DNA from: Entrophospora sp. SA101
Lineage: Eukaryota > Glomeromycota > Glomeromycetes > Entrophosporales > Entrophosporaceae
Assembly: GCA_958430865.1 (NCBI GenBank)
Contig: CAUDNR010000458.1
Location: 80,422 to 105,824 of the forward strand
Reading direction: 5' to 3'
DNA: 25,403 nucleotides
This document shows, piece after piece, positions 10,097 through 19,452 of this stretch. How positions within the stretch are numbered: the first letter of the stretch is position 1; every line of letters begins with the position of its first letter. The notes beneath the pieces were generated by a model, which saw only the letters and a program-made list of their open reading frames with translations, searched no databases and had not been told where the DNA came from. A program made the position numbers and the translations under genes.

Positions 10097-10596
10097 AATT
10101 AAATCTAAAAAGTAAAAGGAAATTTATTAAATTAATAAAAATAAATACCTACACATTTATAAATAAAATTAATTTATAGTATTATTGATAACTAATTATT
10201 TACCTTCATCTTTTTGTCTGAATACTTTTGTCAATTGGAACATATTCTTTATACACTTATTCCACGATTTTGACTCAAAACAAAATATAGCATTTTAGAA
10301 ACTGATGGCAGTTGAAAGAAGTCACCAGAAAGTATCAACTAAAATTAATAATACATGCATGTATTTATTATTATTAGATAATTGTTTTTTGATATTAAAA
10401 TTGATAATAATAAATTTTTTATACCAAAATGCCACCAAATGGACAATCATCCTCACAAATATTTCTTGCAATTTTTTCTAAAACTAGAGTGACGATGAGT
10501 GGCAGGCCATAACCACCACCACCATCCTTAAAACGCTTATTTGCATTGTTCTTTGTCTTTTTTGTTGCTTCTTTTATTTGTTGTATATGACATGTT

Positions 10597-10928
10597 TATC
10601 CCTTAAACTGGCTATTGTACAAATTTGTACTATTAAATTTTTTTATATAGAAAAAATTTTCTGATCATCATGCTTTCTAATTAACAAATGATATTTGGGA
10701 TTTTATACATTGATCTATATATAGAAATTCGGCCATTATTATGGGTTTTGTAAAACTGTAAAAAGTCTACCATGCCCGTGTCGATCATTACCTTAAAAAT
10801 TGATATATATATTCATAATAAAATTTTTTATTGTGAGATTTGGTTAATTTTGATTGGTAAAATTTTGTAATTTACCAATAAAATTTTCGAAATTCCCTTA
10901 TTCGAAAATGTGGACAGTTTAAGGGATA
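10597..10928. mobile_element. 328-bp TIR element flanked by TA
   Basis: TCCCTTAAACTG (10599-10610) is exactly inverted as CAGTTTAAGGGA (10915-10926), and each end is flanked by TA (10597-10598, 10927-10928). TA flanks and short perfect terminal repeats suggest a Tc1/mariner-type MITE. The interior has no ORF. It separates the Pif1 relic from the kinase fragments. Confidence 0.62.
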
Positions 10929-10998
10929 AGCAATTAATGATTATAGATGATCTGCACCGTATCACTTGGGGAAATTTTAATAATCACATTACTAAATT

Positions 10999-11202
10999 TT
11001 GATCCCTGAAATCCTTGGTAATACCAATGTTCACTTTGTGTCTTTTAATGTTAAATTTAAATGATTTTTTTTCAAACAACTCCTTAAGTTTCCCTCCGAT
11101 AAATAATTTAAAAACTATTGCATAATTTCCATTATATGGGAATTTAGTTATACCATAACAAGAAATAGTCAGTGGTGATTTAATTTTACAATGATTCATT
11201 GC
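10999..11202 (-). pseudogene. Kinase N-lobe fragment, inverted, fused to a foreign 41-bp tail
   Basis: From 11202 down to about 11040 the minus strand matches the start of exon 2 of the kinase at 14930, including its intron end (TTTTAG then GCAATGAATCATTG): MNHCKIKSP, CYGITKFPYNGNYAIVF. The match continues to AAAAGACA; there the intact relative goes on into the catalytic loop, while this copy switches to the 41-bp sequence also found at 3450-3490 (KVNIGITKDFRDQ). Identity is clear but several kinase residues are altered (FKLFIGG for LDYAPEG). Its 5' end points at the truncated C-lobe that starts at about 11284 on the other strand, so the two could be one gene with its N-lobe half inverted. 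Confidence 0.75.
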
Positions 11203-11289
11203 CTAAAATTGAATATAAAATCAATTAGTATTATATGGGGCATGCTGCAACAAAAACCCAATCTTTGATTATTTATGTGATGCATTAAT

Positions 11290-11913
11290 GATATACATGA
11301 AAAAGATTTGATCCATTGTGATTTACATAGTGGTAATATACTTGTAGAAGGAGGTAATTGTTATATTACAGATATAGAGTTATGTAGACCAGTTGATGAA
11401 AAATCATTAGATAAAGTCTATGGAATTGTATCATATGTTGCACCTGAGCTACTTAGAGGAAAAAAGAACACAAAAGAATCTGATATCTATAGCATTGGGA
11501 TGTTAATGTGGGAAATATTTGCAGGTCATCCACCATTTGATGATAGAGCTCATGATCATTGTTTAATTTTTGATATATGTGAAGAAGGTTTACGACCACC
11601 AATATTACCAGGAATGCCTGACGACTACTCACAAATGATGCAGAAATGTTGGGATGTGGATCCATCAAAAAGACCAACTAGTAGAGAGCTTTTTGACTTT
11701 GCTTATGACAAACATAAGGAAATTCGTGGTAATGATTGTAGCAGCAGCAGCAGCAGTGGTGGTGTTGGTGTTAGTGATTTGCAACAAGTACACAAATCAC
11801 ATCCAGATGCATACCATACAAGTAGAATATTAGATGATGAGATTGCTAGATCAAAATGCTTTAAAAGTTATACAATTAATGATAGTTCATTAGATTTTGG
11901 CTTTCTTGGTTAA
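11290..11913 (+). pseudogene. TKL-type protein kinase, C-lobe only (copy 1)
   Basis: Open from DIHEKDLIHCDLHSGN (catalytic loop, HxD with Asp and Asn present) through TDIELCRPVD, where other copies have the DFG-like TDLGLC and the Gly is replaced by Glu, then GIVSYVAPELL (APE), SDIYSIGMLMWEIFAGHPPF, CWDVDPSKRPTS and a Ser/Gly-rich tail to FGFLG and TAA. It lacks the glycine loop, the ATP-anchoring Lys and helix C; upstream homology stops at about 11284 after a 1-nt loss and an in-frame TGA. Relatives are tyrosine-kinase-like Ser/Thr kinases expanded in Glomeromycotina. Without an N-lobe it cannot be an active kinase. The reading frame of the remaining part is unbroken, so decay is recent or the copy is still transcribed. 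Confidence 0.85.
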
Positions 11914-12265
11914 CATAGGCGAATAAAAATTCCATATTAATTAATTGGAAATTAATATCCATTAATTGTTACTAACAGTTCGGATTGATTAATAAACATT
12001 AGATGAGTGGCTAATTTAATCTCCATTATAATTCATTTGTTATAATTATTTATCTTTTCATTTAAATTATCATAATATTTCATATAATAAACTTTACAGT
12101 TTTCTGATTCTTGTTAAATGGTTGGTGATATTACAAGGTAATTTTTTGGTTAATGCCAATTATGGCTTTAACTCTTGGGCTACTCTTGTTGGTTAATTGC
12201 AAACAATTCAGTGCTTGTTTACATTGGTTCACTTCTTCCTTGTATGCGAATCTGTAAGCACACTT
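11914..12265 (+). repeat. Duplicated 3' flank of kinase copy 1
   Basis: Sequence after the stop (AATTAATGG/CCATTAATT, TTAATAAACATTAGA, TTTTCTGATTCTTGTTAAATG, TTTGGTTAATGC, TTGTATGCGAATCTGTAAGC) is matched in inverted orientation at 13722-14140 and partly at 16430-16730. The duplicated units therefore include about 350 bp of 3' DNA, not just coding sequence. Confidence 0.8.
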
Positions 12266-13190
12266 AATGATACCAAATGACTGTAAATAAACAAATAAAG
12301 ATAGCTCTTTACAAAGCTCAAAAGTTCCTTTTATTCACTTGTCACCAATTTATTTTGGTTGTTACCCTTTTGTTTTTATGAGCGATATTGATGAAGCCGA
12401 GTTTTTATCTTTCTTTGAATAATCCTTTTTTGTTGGGCATAAAGTTAATGAGTATAAACACTGTATTGATAACTTCTTTTACCCTTCTCTAATGAATTAG
12501 ACTATAATGAAAATGTTATTATGATATAATGTCATATGATCCCGAATAATTAACAGCGATCGAGACCACAATACAATGATGCTTTATCAATATGATATAT
12601 TATATATTGTTTCTTTGAGGTCGTGTTTACAGGTCCAAAAAACTTTAGTTGATAAAGGTAAATTGTAACAAGTAAATTCAGTGATTTAATTTATTATATA
12701 TGAACTCAATAAATTCGGGATTGATATTTTTTTATTTTAATTTTTTTTTACAATATCATTAAAAATAAATGCCAACTTAACAAAATTAAAGGACCAAATT
12801 CATTAAATCTCTTATTTAAGACAATAGCTACATTCCAAAAATGACGATTTACATTTTGTTAATTGAATCAAATGTTCAAGTGATAATTCAAATGAAATTA
12901 GAGTTTTGATAGAATTTTTGGCTAATTGATAAAATATTTATCAGAATATAAAAATAATAGCAGAGCACACTTTATCATGATTATACGTTGGCTTTAGTTT
13001 TATACTACCATTCATTACTGTATCATCCGTATCCTCCTTTCGCGAAAAAATTGACTTCTTCCTTTGCAAATTCGATTTTTACTTTTTCAACAATAGTATA
13101 AACGATATATTGATCAATATATAAATATATTATTTGACAATAAAATAAACAATTATTGTATGGATTTTAAAGGTGTAATTAAAAAAAAAA
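12266..13190. other. Spacer of the inverted kinase duplication, no gene seen
   Basis: AT-rich DNA between the arms of the inverted kinase duplication. A small open frame at 12378-12422 (MSDIDEAEFLSFFE) is too short to support. Confidence 0.45.
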
Positions 13191-13196
13191 AATTCA

Positions 13197-13530
13197 TGAT
13201 GTCAAATTCTGATTCACCAATTCCTTCTCAACTGTCATCATATAATATGAATTTATAAACATTAAATTTAGGAAAATTTATTTCAGAATTGGCTCCAAGA
13301 TGTCCTGTGTCTGATGCATGAAAAAAGTAAAAGGACATTACTCAGCATCTTGCAAATCTCGTCCAAAAACCTGGAATCATAAAACACTTAAATTCAAGGC
13401 TCATTTAGCCCTAGATGTCATTATTCTATTGTTCGTTTTTATTTGGATGAAATTAACAATCAACAAAACAATGAAATAAACAAAAACAAAATGCCCAAGC
13501 TCTTTTATCAAACTTTTATGAAAGTATTGT
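13197..13530 (+). pseudogene. Probable BED zinc-finger relic of a hAT transposase
   Basis: An open block at about 13318-13410 reads KGHYSASCKSRPKTW and LKFKAHLA, resembling the BED-type finger at the N-terminus of hAT transposases (GHYSASCKYC...W...LEAHLA), with the second Cys of C-x2-C lost and the distal Cys/His replaced. Just before it is MMSNSDSPIPSQL (13198), a possible start, and after it an Asn/Lys-rich linker (EINNQQNNEINKNK). Stops and frame changes occur throughout. The assignment rests on a short degenerate motif. Confidence 0.4.
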
Positions 13531-13721
13531 TCTAATTGACCAAATTGACCAAAGAAAAAATTCAATTGATTTTGACTTTTGACTTTTGCCCTTTGATTGT
13601 CACATTTAGTCAGGTGTACCCTGTCTGACAAAATATTTTCATCACCCAACCTTGATTCAAGTCAAGTCGAGCTCAAGCTAAGCATAAACTTGGCTCAGCT
13701 CATTTGGAGCTTTAATCAAAT

Positions 13722-14140
13722 ATGCTTACAGATTCACATACAAGAAAGAAGCAGTAAGTGAGGACCGAAGTAAATTTGTAAATTAATTAATTGATAAGCA
13801 TCAAATTATTGCGAGTTGCTTGCAATTAACTGACAAGATTAGCCTAAAAGTTAGCTGTAATCAGCATTAACCAAAAACTACCTAGAAATATCACCATTTA
13901 ACAAGAATCAGAAAACTGTAAAAAATTTATTATAAGAAATATTATTATATATAATTTAGAAAAATAAAATAAAAATAATAGTTATAATGAACAAATTATT
14001 ATGGGAATTAAATTAGTCACTCATCAATTCTTTCTTTTTAATTGCTAGAATCTAATGTTTATTAATCAATCCGAACTGTTAGTAATAATTAATGGATAGT
14101 AATTTCCAATTAATTAATATGTAATTTTTATTCACCTTTG
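13722..14140 (-). repeat. Duplicated 3' flank of kinase copy 2
   Basis: Reverse-complement counterpart of 11914-12265: GTTAACAAAGGTGAATAAAA, TTAATAAACATTAGATTC, TTCTGATTCTTGTTAAATG, TTTTTGGTTAATGC, TTGTATGTGAATCTGTAAGC, matching to about 13722. With the coding parts this makes an inverted duplication of about 1 kb per arm separated by 1.45 kb. Confidence 0.8.
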
Positions 14141-15626
14141 TTAACCAAGAAAGCCAAAATCTAATGAACTATCATTAATTGTATAACTTTTAAAGCATTT
14201 AGATGTATGCATCTGGACGTGATTTATGTACTTGTTGCAAATCACTAACACCAACACCAACACTGCTGCTGCTACTACTACTACAATCATTACCATAAAT
14301 TTCCTTATGTTTGTCATAAGCAAAGTCAAAAGGCTCTCCACTAGTTGGTCTTTTTGATGGATCCACATCCCAACATTTCTGCATCATTTGTGCATAATCA
14401 TCAGGCATTTCTGGTAATATTGGTGGTTGTAAACCCTCACATATATCAAAAATTAAACAATGATCATGAGCTCTATCATCAAATGATGGATGACCTGCAA
14501 ATATTTCCCACATTAACATCACAATGCTATAGATATCAGATTATTTTGTGTTCTTTTTTCCCCTAAGTAGTTCAGGTGCAACATATGATACAATTCCATA
14601 GACTTTACCAGATGATCTTTCATCAACTGGTCCACATAATCCTAAATCTGTAGTATAACAATTACCTCCTTCCACAAGTATATTACCACTATGTAAATCA
14701 CAATGGATTAAATCTTTTTCATGTATATCATCTAATGCAAGACATAAATAATAAAAGATTGTAATTCTGTCTTTTAATGTTAAATTTAAATGATTTTTTT
14801 TCAAATAATCCCTTAAATTTCCCTCTGGTGCATAATCTAAAACTATTGCATAATTTCCATTATCTGGGAATTTAGTTATACCATAACAAGGATTAATTGC
14901 TGGTGATTTAATTTTACAATGATTCATTGCCTGAAATTGAATATAAAATCAATTAGTATTATATAATAATACAGTATTGTTTATTTTGTTTTAATGACGA
15001 TTACCAACCTCATCAAAAAAACCTTTTCCTGGATTACTTGAATTATTTAAACTTTTTAATACTACATCTTTTCTTTCACGATAACTAAATTCCTTTTTAT
15101 TTTCATCATAATCAATTATATATCCCCTTGTCCATGTAGCAGTATAAATTGAACTAAATCCACCTTCAGTTAATTTTGTTATTTTTTCAAATTGCTCAAA
15201 AGGTATCCATTCTAAAATATAAGTTGGCAGAGATGATTTCATTTGACATTGTTGAATAAAATTATCAATTGTGTTATTCCCAGATGTCCAAGTAGTGAAA
15301 AGATCCTGTAGTTGTAAAGTAATACAACCTTCACAGAATCTATCAGAGTATCTTGTCAATTTACACTTGTTACATTCTTTCGGTTTACCAACTTTATATG
15401 TTACATTATTTAATTCAACCCAAAAAATAAAATCTTCCTTACAATATTCTTTTTCATTCTCGGAAAGCTCCTTGTTTTTTTTGACTATTGAAAAAAAATA
15501 ATCTTTTCTATTTTCTCTATCAGAATTGGTCATTGCATTATTCCACATTTCATTAAGAATTTTAAATACAAATCCCCTTCTTTCTAGTGGTATTAATGAT
15601 AATAATTTACTAAGAGACATCATATA
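14141..15626 (-). pseudogene. TKL-type protein kinase with zinc ribbon, nonsense-mutated (copy 2)
   Basis: The most complete copy. Exon 1 is 15626-15009: MMSLSKLLSLIPLERRG, ribbon CNKCKLTRYSDRFCEGC, glycine loop LTEGGFSSIYTATW, Lys of KDVVLKSLN. The intron has a GTTGGT donor. Exon 2 starts at 14930: AMNHCKIKSP, DYAPEGNLRDYL, IHCDLHSGN (catalytic loop), TDLGLC (DFG variant), SYVAPELLRGKKNTK, then TAA at 14543-14541 where copies 1 and 3 have GAA. The C-lobe resumes in frame (SDIYSIVMLMWEIFAGHP, CWDVDPSKRPTS) with Gly to Val, one codon lost (ICEGLQ versus ICEEGLR) and a ~36-bp deletion near 14210 that shifts the tail frame. A kinase cut inside the C-lobe should be inactive. Start: the Met pair at 15626/15623 fits better than upstream ATG 15668, which lies at the duplication edge. 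Confidence 0.86.
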
Positions 15627-15657
15627 AAAGTAAATGTATTTATAAGATTTAAAATTT

Positions 15658-15915
15658 ATTTGACTCAATCTATTAGTGTTTTATTGAATAGAGTGGAGAA
15701 AATAATTTTTTTTGTACTGAGAATAACACAAGTCTGTTTATTTATAAATATTCATAATTTTTTACATAATTCTTTGTATTATTTCCTTTTGCAGAGAAAT
15801 AATTGAATGGCGTGCAACAAACAATTTTCAAAACTTCATAGATAGGTTACTACCGCAGCTAGGCCAAATTCATAAATTTTTTGTCAGTGACTATAATAAC
15901 CTAAAAGGCAATTTA
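15658..15915 (+). pseudogene. Exon-like fragment duplicated from the 8235-8372 locus
   Basis: Intron-like sequence (GACTCAATCTATT to TTTCCTTTTGCAG, ending 15794) precedes an open stretch EIIEWRATNNFQNFIDRLLP, QLGQIHKFFVSDYNNLKG. Intron and exon start are homologous to the minus strand around 8220-8050, diverging after ACAAACAATTTTCA. It butts against the 5' end of kinase copy 2 at about 15658 and is cut on the right by the repeat motif at 15918. No protein family is recognised. Confidence 0.4.
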
Positions 15916-15917
15916 TG

Positions 15918-16190
15918 GGCCTATTTTCTTGAACTCTGCTCGAACTTGAAAATTCAAGTTTTAACTTGAGTCTGTCCAACTTAGAGAATAAAGCGAAGAA
16001 AAGAATGATTCGAATGATTTGAATAAATGAATAAAATGAATGGTTCGGGTGATTTGAATAAATGAATAAAAAAAACGAATAGTTAGAATAATTAGAATAT
16101 AAAACAATAAGGAAAAATAAAATGAATAAACAAAACGAACAAAACGAATAATTCAAATAAATAAAACAAATGATTTGGGATAACTCGAAT
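15918..16190 (-). repeat. Terminal-type motif plus GAATAAATGAATAAAA-type low-complexity tract
   Basis: The minus strand of 15918-15970 (AGTTAAAACTTGAATTTTCA, then TTCAAGAAAATAGGC) matches the plus strand at 17381 and 17815. It is followed by about 200 bp of degenerate AATGAATAAA/CGAAYRATT units. The same pair of components appears in opposite order and strand at 17226-17425, so kinase copy 3 lies between inverted flanks. Confidence 0.7.
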
Positions 16191-16429
16191 AAATGATAAA
16201 ACTATTTATACAGTTGTTTCGATGAATTATAATTAAATTTGCGTTACTTTAAATGCAACTTTCTTATGCATATATTTCAGAATCTAAAAAAATTTTTTAT
16301 TAAAACATAGAATTGTTCCCATTTGAAATTTTTAGTCTGTCATAAAATCATTTAAATGTTCTAAATTCAAGCATGTTATTAGTATACAATTCATTATTGC
16401 TTCAATTATTTTCAGTGGTCTGCAAAATC

Positions 16430-16733
16430 AAATCAGCATTAACCAAAAGACTGCCTTGCAATGTCACCATTTAACAAGAACTAGAAACTGTAAAAAGTTT
16501 ATTATAAGATATATTATTATAATTTAGAAAAATAAAAAATAAAAATATAAATAGTTATAATGAATAAATAAATTATAGTGGAGATTAAATTAGTCACATC
16601 AATTCTTTCTTTTAATCACTAGAATCTAATGCTTATTAATCAATCAAACTGTTAGTAATAATTAATGGATAGTAATTTCCAATGAATTAATATAGAATTT
16701 TTATTCACCTTTGTTAACCAAGAAAGCCAAAAT
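16430..16733 (-). repeat. Duplicated 3' flank of kinase copy 3
   Basis: Matches 13850-14140 in the same orientation (ATCAGCATTAACCAAAA, CACCATTTAACAAGAA, TAATGCTTATTAATCAATC, TAATTAATGGATAGTAATTT), ending at about 16430 where the similarity to copy 2 stops. Confidence 0.75.
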
Positions 16734-17225
16734 CTAACAATTATCATTAATTGTATAACTTTTAAAGCACTTTGATCTAGCAATTTCTTCATCCAATATT
16801 CTACTTGTATGGTATGCATCTGGATGTGATTTTTGTACTTGTTGCAAATCACTACCACCACCACCACCACCACTGCCACTGCTGCTGCTGCTGCTGCTGC
16901 TACAATCATTATTACGAATTTCCTTATGTTTATTATAAGAAAAGTCAAGAAGATCTTCACTAGTTGGTCTTTTTGATGGATCCACATCCCAACATCTCTG
17001 CATCATTTCTGCATAATCATCAGGCATTCCTGGTAATATTGGTGGTCGTAAACCTTCTTCATATATATCAAAAATTAAACAATGATCATGAGCTCTATCA
17101 TCAAATGGTGGATGACCTGCAAATATTTCCCACATTAACATCCCAATGCTATAGATATCAGATTCTTTTGTGTACTTTTTTCCTCCAAGTAGCTCAGGTG
17201 CAACATATGATACAATTTCATAGAC
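16734..17225 (-). pseudogene. TKL-type protein kinase, C-lobe only (copy 3)
   Basis: An unbroken frame from VYEIVSYVAPELLGGKK (APE motif) through SDIYSIGMLMWEIFAGHPPF, MMQRCWDVDPSKRPTS and an expanded Ser/Gly tract to KSYTINDNC and TAG. Homology to the other copies stops sharply at about 17225, just upstream of the APE motif, so the N-lobe, catalytic loop and DFG region are missing. To the right begins a TTCGGTTTG/TTTATT low-complexity tract. The 3' end has a small deletion against copy 1, giving NDNC instead of NDSSLDFGFLG. It cannot be an active kinase. The intact remaining frame suggests recent truncation. Confidence 0.84.
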
Positions 17226-17380
17226 CTATTACTGATTTTATTCGGTTTGTTCGGTTTGTTCGGTTTTATTTGGCTTTATTTGTCTTATCTTATTAGTCAT
17301 ATTATTATTTATTCGTTTATTTGAATTGTTCGTTTTTATTCATTTGTTTGAATAGAAACTTTAAATTGAGCGGGCTCGAG
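17226..17380. repeat. TTCGGTTTG and TTTATTCG low-complexity tract
   Basis: Short TTTATTCGGTTTG units (three TTCGGTT at 17240-17262) grade into TTATTTG/TTCGTTT repeats. It is the inverted counterpart of the tract at 15984-16190. Confidence 0.65.
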
Positions 17381-17738
17381 TTAAAACTTGAATTTTCAAG
17401 TTCAAGAAAATAGGCACTCAAATTGTTTTTTAGTAATTTACATAAATTATGAAATAGCAAAATTAAATCATTCATTCTATTTATGTAACATCAATGGTTC
17501 GAGCTCAACTTGAAAACTTGAACCTATTACTATTATTTCTTAGCAACTACAATTATATTATTTTGCTTATGGAGCTTATGACTATCCTTACCCTTCTTCA
17601 TTAATAGTACAGATATCATTGTTAGTAACTTCTAATCAATAAATCACTGAAAACAGGTTATTATCACTAAATGCCGGCTGCCAACAGGAAATTTTTTTTT
17701 CCAAGGGCTATTTGACAATGGTCTGAATGTAATGAGGT
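17381..17738 (+). repeat. 358-bp direct repeat, copy A
   Basis: Runs from TTAAAACTTGAATTTTCAAG to GTCTGAATGTAATGAGGT. Base-by-base reading shows no difference from 17815-18172, including a 9-T run. It contains palindromes AACTTGAATTTTCAAGTT and GGTTCGAGCTCAACTTGAA...GAACC. The first ~50 bp are the motif found inverted at 15918. No coding potential accepted. Confidence 0.92.
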
Positions 17739-17814
17739 TTTATTATTATTTATTTTATTTGTCATAGCGAACAAAACAAATTCAAATAGAAATTTAGGTT
17801 GGGCGGGGCTCAAG

Positions 17815-18172
17815 TTAAAACTTGAATTTTCAAGTTCAAGAAAATAGGCACTCAAATTGTTTTTTAGTAATTTACATAAATTATGAAATAGCAAAATTAA
17901 ATCATTCATTCTATTTATGTAACATCAATGGTTCGAGCTCAACTTGAAAACTTGAACCTATTACTATTATTTCTTAGCAACTACAATTATATTATTTTGC
18001 TTATGGAGCTTATGACTATCCTTACCCTTCTTCATTAATAGTACAGATATCATTGTTAGTAACTTCTAATCAATAAATCACTGAAAACAGGTTATTATCA
18101 CTAAATGCCGGCTGCCAACAGGAAATTTTTTTTTCCAAGGGCTATTTGACAATGGTCTGAATGTAATGAGGT
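17815..18172 (+). repeat. 358-bp direct repeat, copy B
   Basis: Second copy, same length and apparently identical, 76 bp after copy A. Spacing could mean tandem duplication of a 434-bp unit, or a terminal-repeat retroelement in miniature, but the ends are not TG...CA and no primer-binding site is evident. Confidence 0.92.
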
Positions 18173-19452
18173 ACGTGTTAAGTAAGAAGTTTGAGCATAG
18201 TGAACACAGATTAAAGGAACAAACCTATTTGATGTTGTTTGATAATAGCAATGTTTATTACAGAGAGGAATAAAGGGAAGAGCCAAAATAATCAAAATTT
18301 GAAATTCACGCCCGTAAAATATATATTAATATTTAAACCCGTAGCACGTTTTTTATAAAAAAAAATGACATATTTATACTTATTTTAATTTCAATAATAA
18401 TGAACTTTCGACTTATGCCATTATTATCCCCAGAACGGGTAATTTAGGTTAGAATTACTTTGAATTTTATTATTATTGAGCTTTTAAATTACAAATACAA
18501 AATGCGTTTATCTCGTACAATTTATTCATGTTCAAAACGTACACCAAAAATTAGATACCAAAGGTCTTCTTTTATCAGTTTTTGATAATGGATATATACA
18601 CAAAGTACATGGTTTAAAATGAAATTTAAAATTCATAAACCTTCATATTAATATCAGAAGGATTCTTTTTCAGATAAAAAAACTTTAAGAAGGTTTGTAC
18701 AATTATTTTCCGCTATTATTACTCAGTTTATAATCTCATAACGATATTAACTTTGAACCAATCACCTGGATTCGTGTTTAATAGAAACAAAAAAGATCAA
18801 TTCATATTCTTTGGATTATGAATTAAATAAAAGTAAATATTTGATTTACTGTATTTATTTTCCGAATATATACATAATGTGTAAATTCCAATACAATCTA
18901 TATTAAAACATAAAATTTTAAACTTCTCATTTTCTGTTTATGACTTTGTGACTATTGGTAAAGATTATTAAAATTCCATTTATGCTTGTTTTTTAGCTAA
19001 TTTATTATATATATTAATGCGAAATAACAATTGTGAATAATTAGCAAAAAACTTTATAAAAATAAAAATTGATGTTTATTACCATTACCTCTTTGTTTAG
19101 TTCTGGTTTCTTTCAGGGTATTTTGAACAAAATTATCAAAATATTTTATAATGAAGCTTTTTCATGATCTTTTGAAAATTCAATTAATGGTAAAGAAAAA
19201 TACATATATATGTCCCTCTATAATCTTTAATTTCCAATTTCTAATTTAATTACTATTATGAGTTTTCCTTCCTCTGTCTTCTGGACATGATTGATCCATT
19301 TCTTGAATCAACACTATGACTGTTGAAACATCTAATGAATTAAAATTACCACAAGTTACTGGAACACATACTCTACCTAATAAATAAAAATATTTATTAT
19401 TATTATATCAATTAGTAACATCAATACAATAATAAGTTATTTGCCTATTTAG
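18173..19452. other. No gene recognised
   Basis: About 1.3 kb of AT-rich DNA. A 40-codon stop-free stretch on the minus strand near 19383-19265 (GRVCVPVTCGNFNSLDVSTV) is coding-like but unsupported by splice sites or a family. N-terminal hAT exons were sought here and not found. Confidence 0.4.

Larger units (their letters stand above)
8776..10610 (-). pseudogene. Pif1-family DNA helicase pseudogene (six exons, two insertions)
   Basis: Minus-strand exons: about 10610-10425 (GLPLIVTLVLEKIARNICED), 10338-10204 (LSGDFFQLPSVSK, then MFQLTKVFRQKDE after a 1-nt deletion), 10104-9845 (RVGTVSQKTLETMEQL), 9746-9338 (HIMLIKNLHDGLVNESRGIV), 9249-8999 (VPLVLAHAIS/IHKSQGQTLD) and 8921-8776 (GQAYVAL, stop, QATSLKTLHIVNFF). 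These are the middle and C-terminal motifs of Pif1-type 5'-3' helicases; the Walker A and DE exons would be to the right and are not found. Lesions: a frameshift in exon 2, a likely MITE plus small deletion in exon 3, a 146-bp MITE in exon 5, and TAG (8901-8899) in place of Ser of the conserved ALSRA motif. Exon phases otherwise agree. Cellular Pif1 and Helitron-derived Pif1 cannot be separated; no Rep domain is visible here. Confidence 0.88.

Noticed and set aside
9919..10179. 86-codon open frame on +
   Set aside because: It lies antisense to the Pif1 relic and across the probable 135-bp MITE; its Thr/Ala pattern comes from TTGCGAC repeats.
17489..17500. GGTTCGAGCTC as a Pol III B-box of a SINE or tRNA
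   Set aside because: No A-box at proper spacing and no cloverleaf; the motif sits inside a simple hairpin.
17381..18172. 358-bp repeats as LTRs of a retrotransposon
   Set aside because: No TG...CA ends, primer-binding site or polypurine tract, and only 76 bp between them; tandem duplication is simpler.
17667..18295. Two open frames sharing an identical C-terminus (DHCQIALGKKNFLLAAGI)
   Set aside because: The shared end is only the translation of the two identical 358-bp repeats; no family or upstream support.
19265..19383. 40-codon minus-strand block (GRVCVPVTCGNF...)
   Set aside because: Coding-like but isolated, with no recognised family or convincing splice sites.
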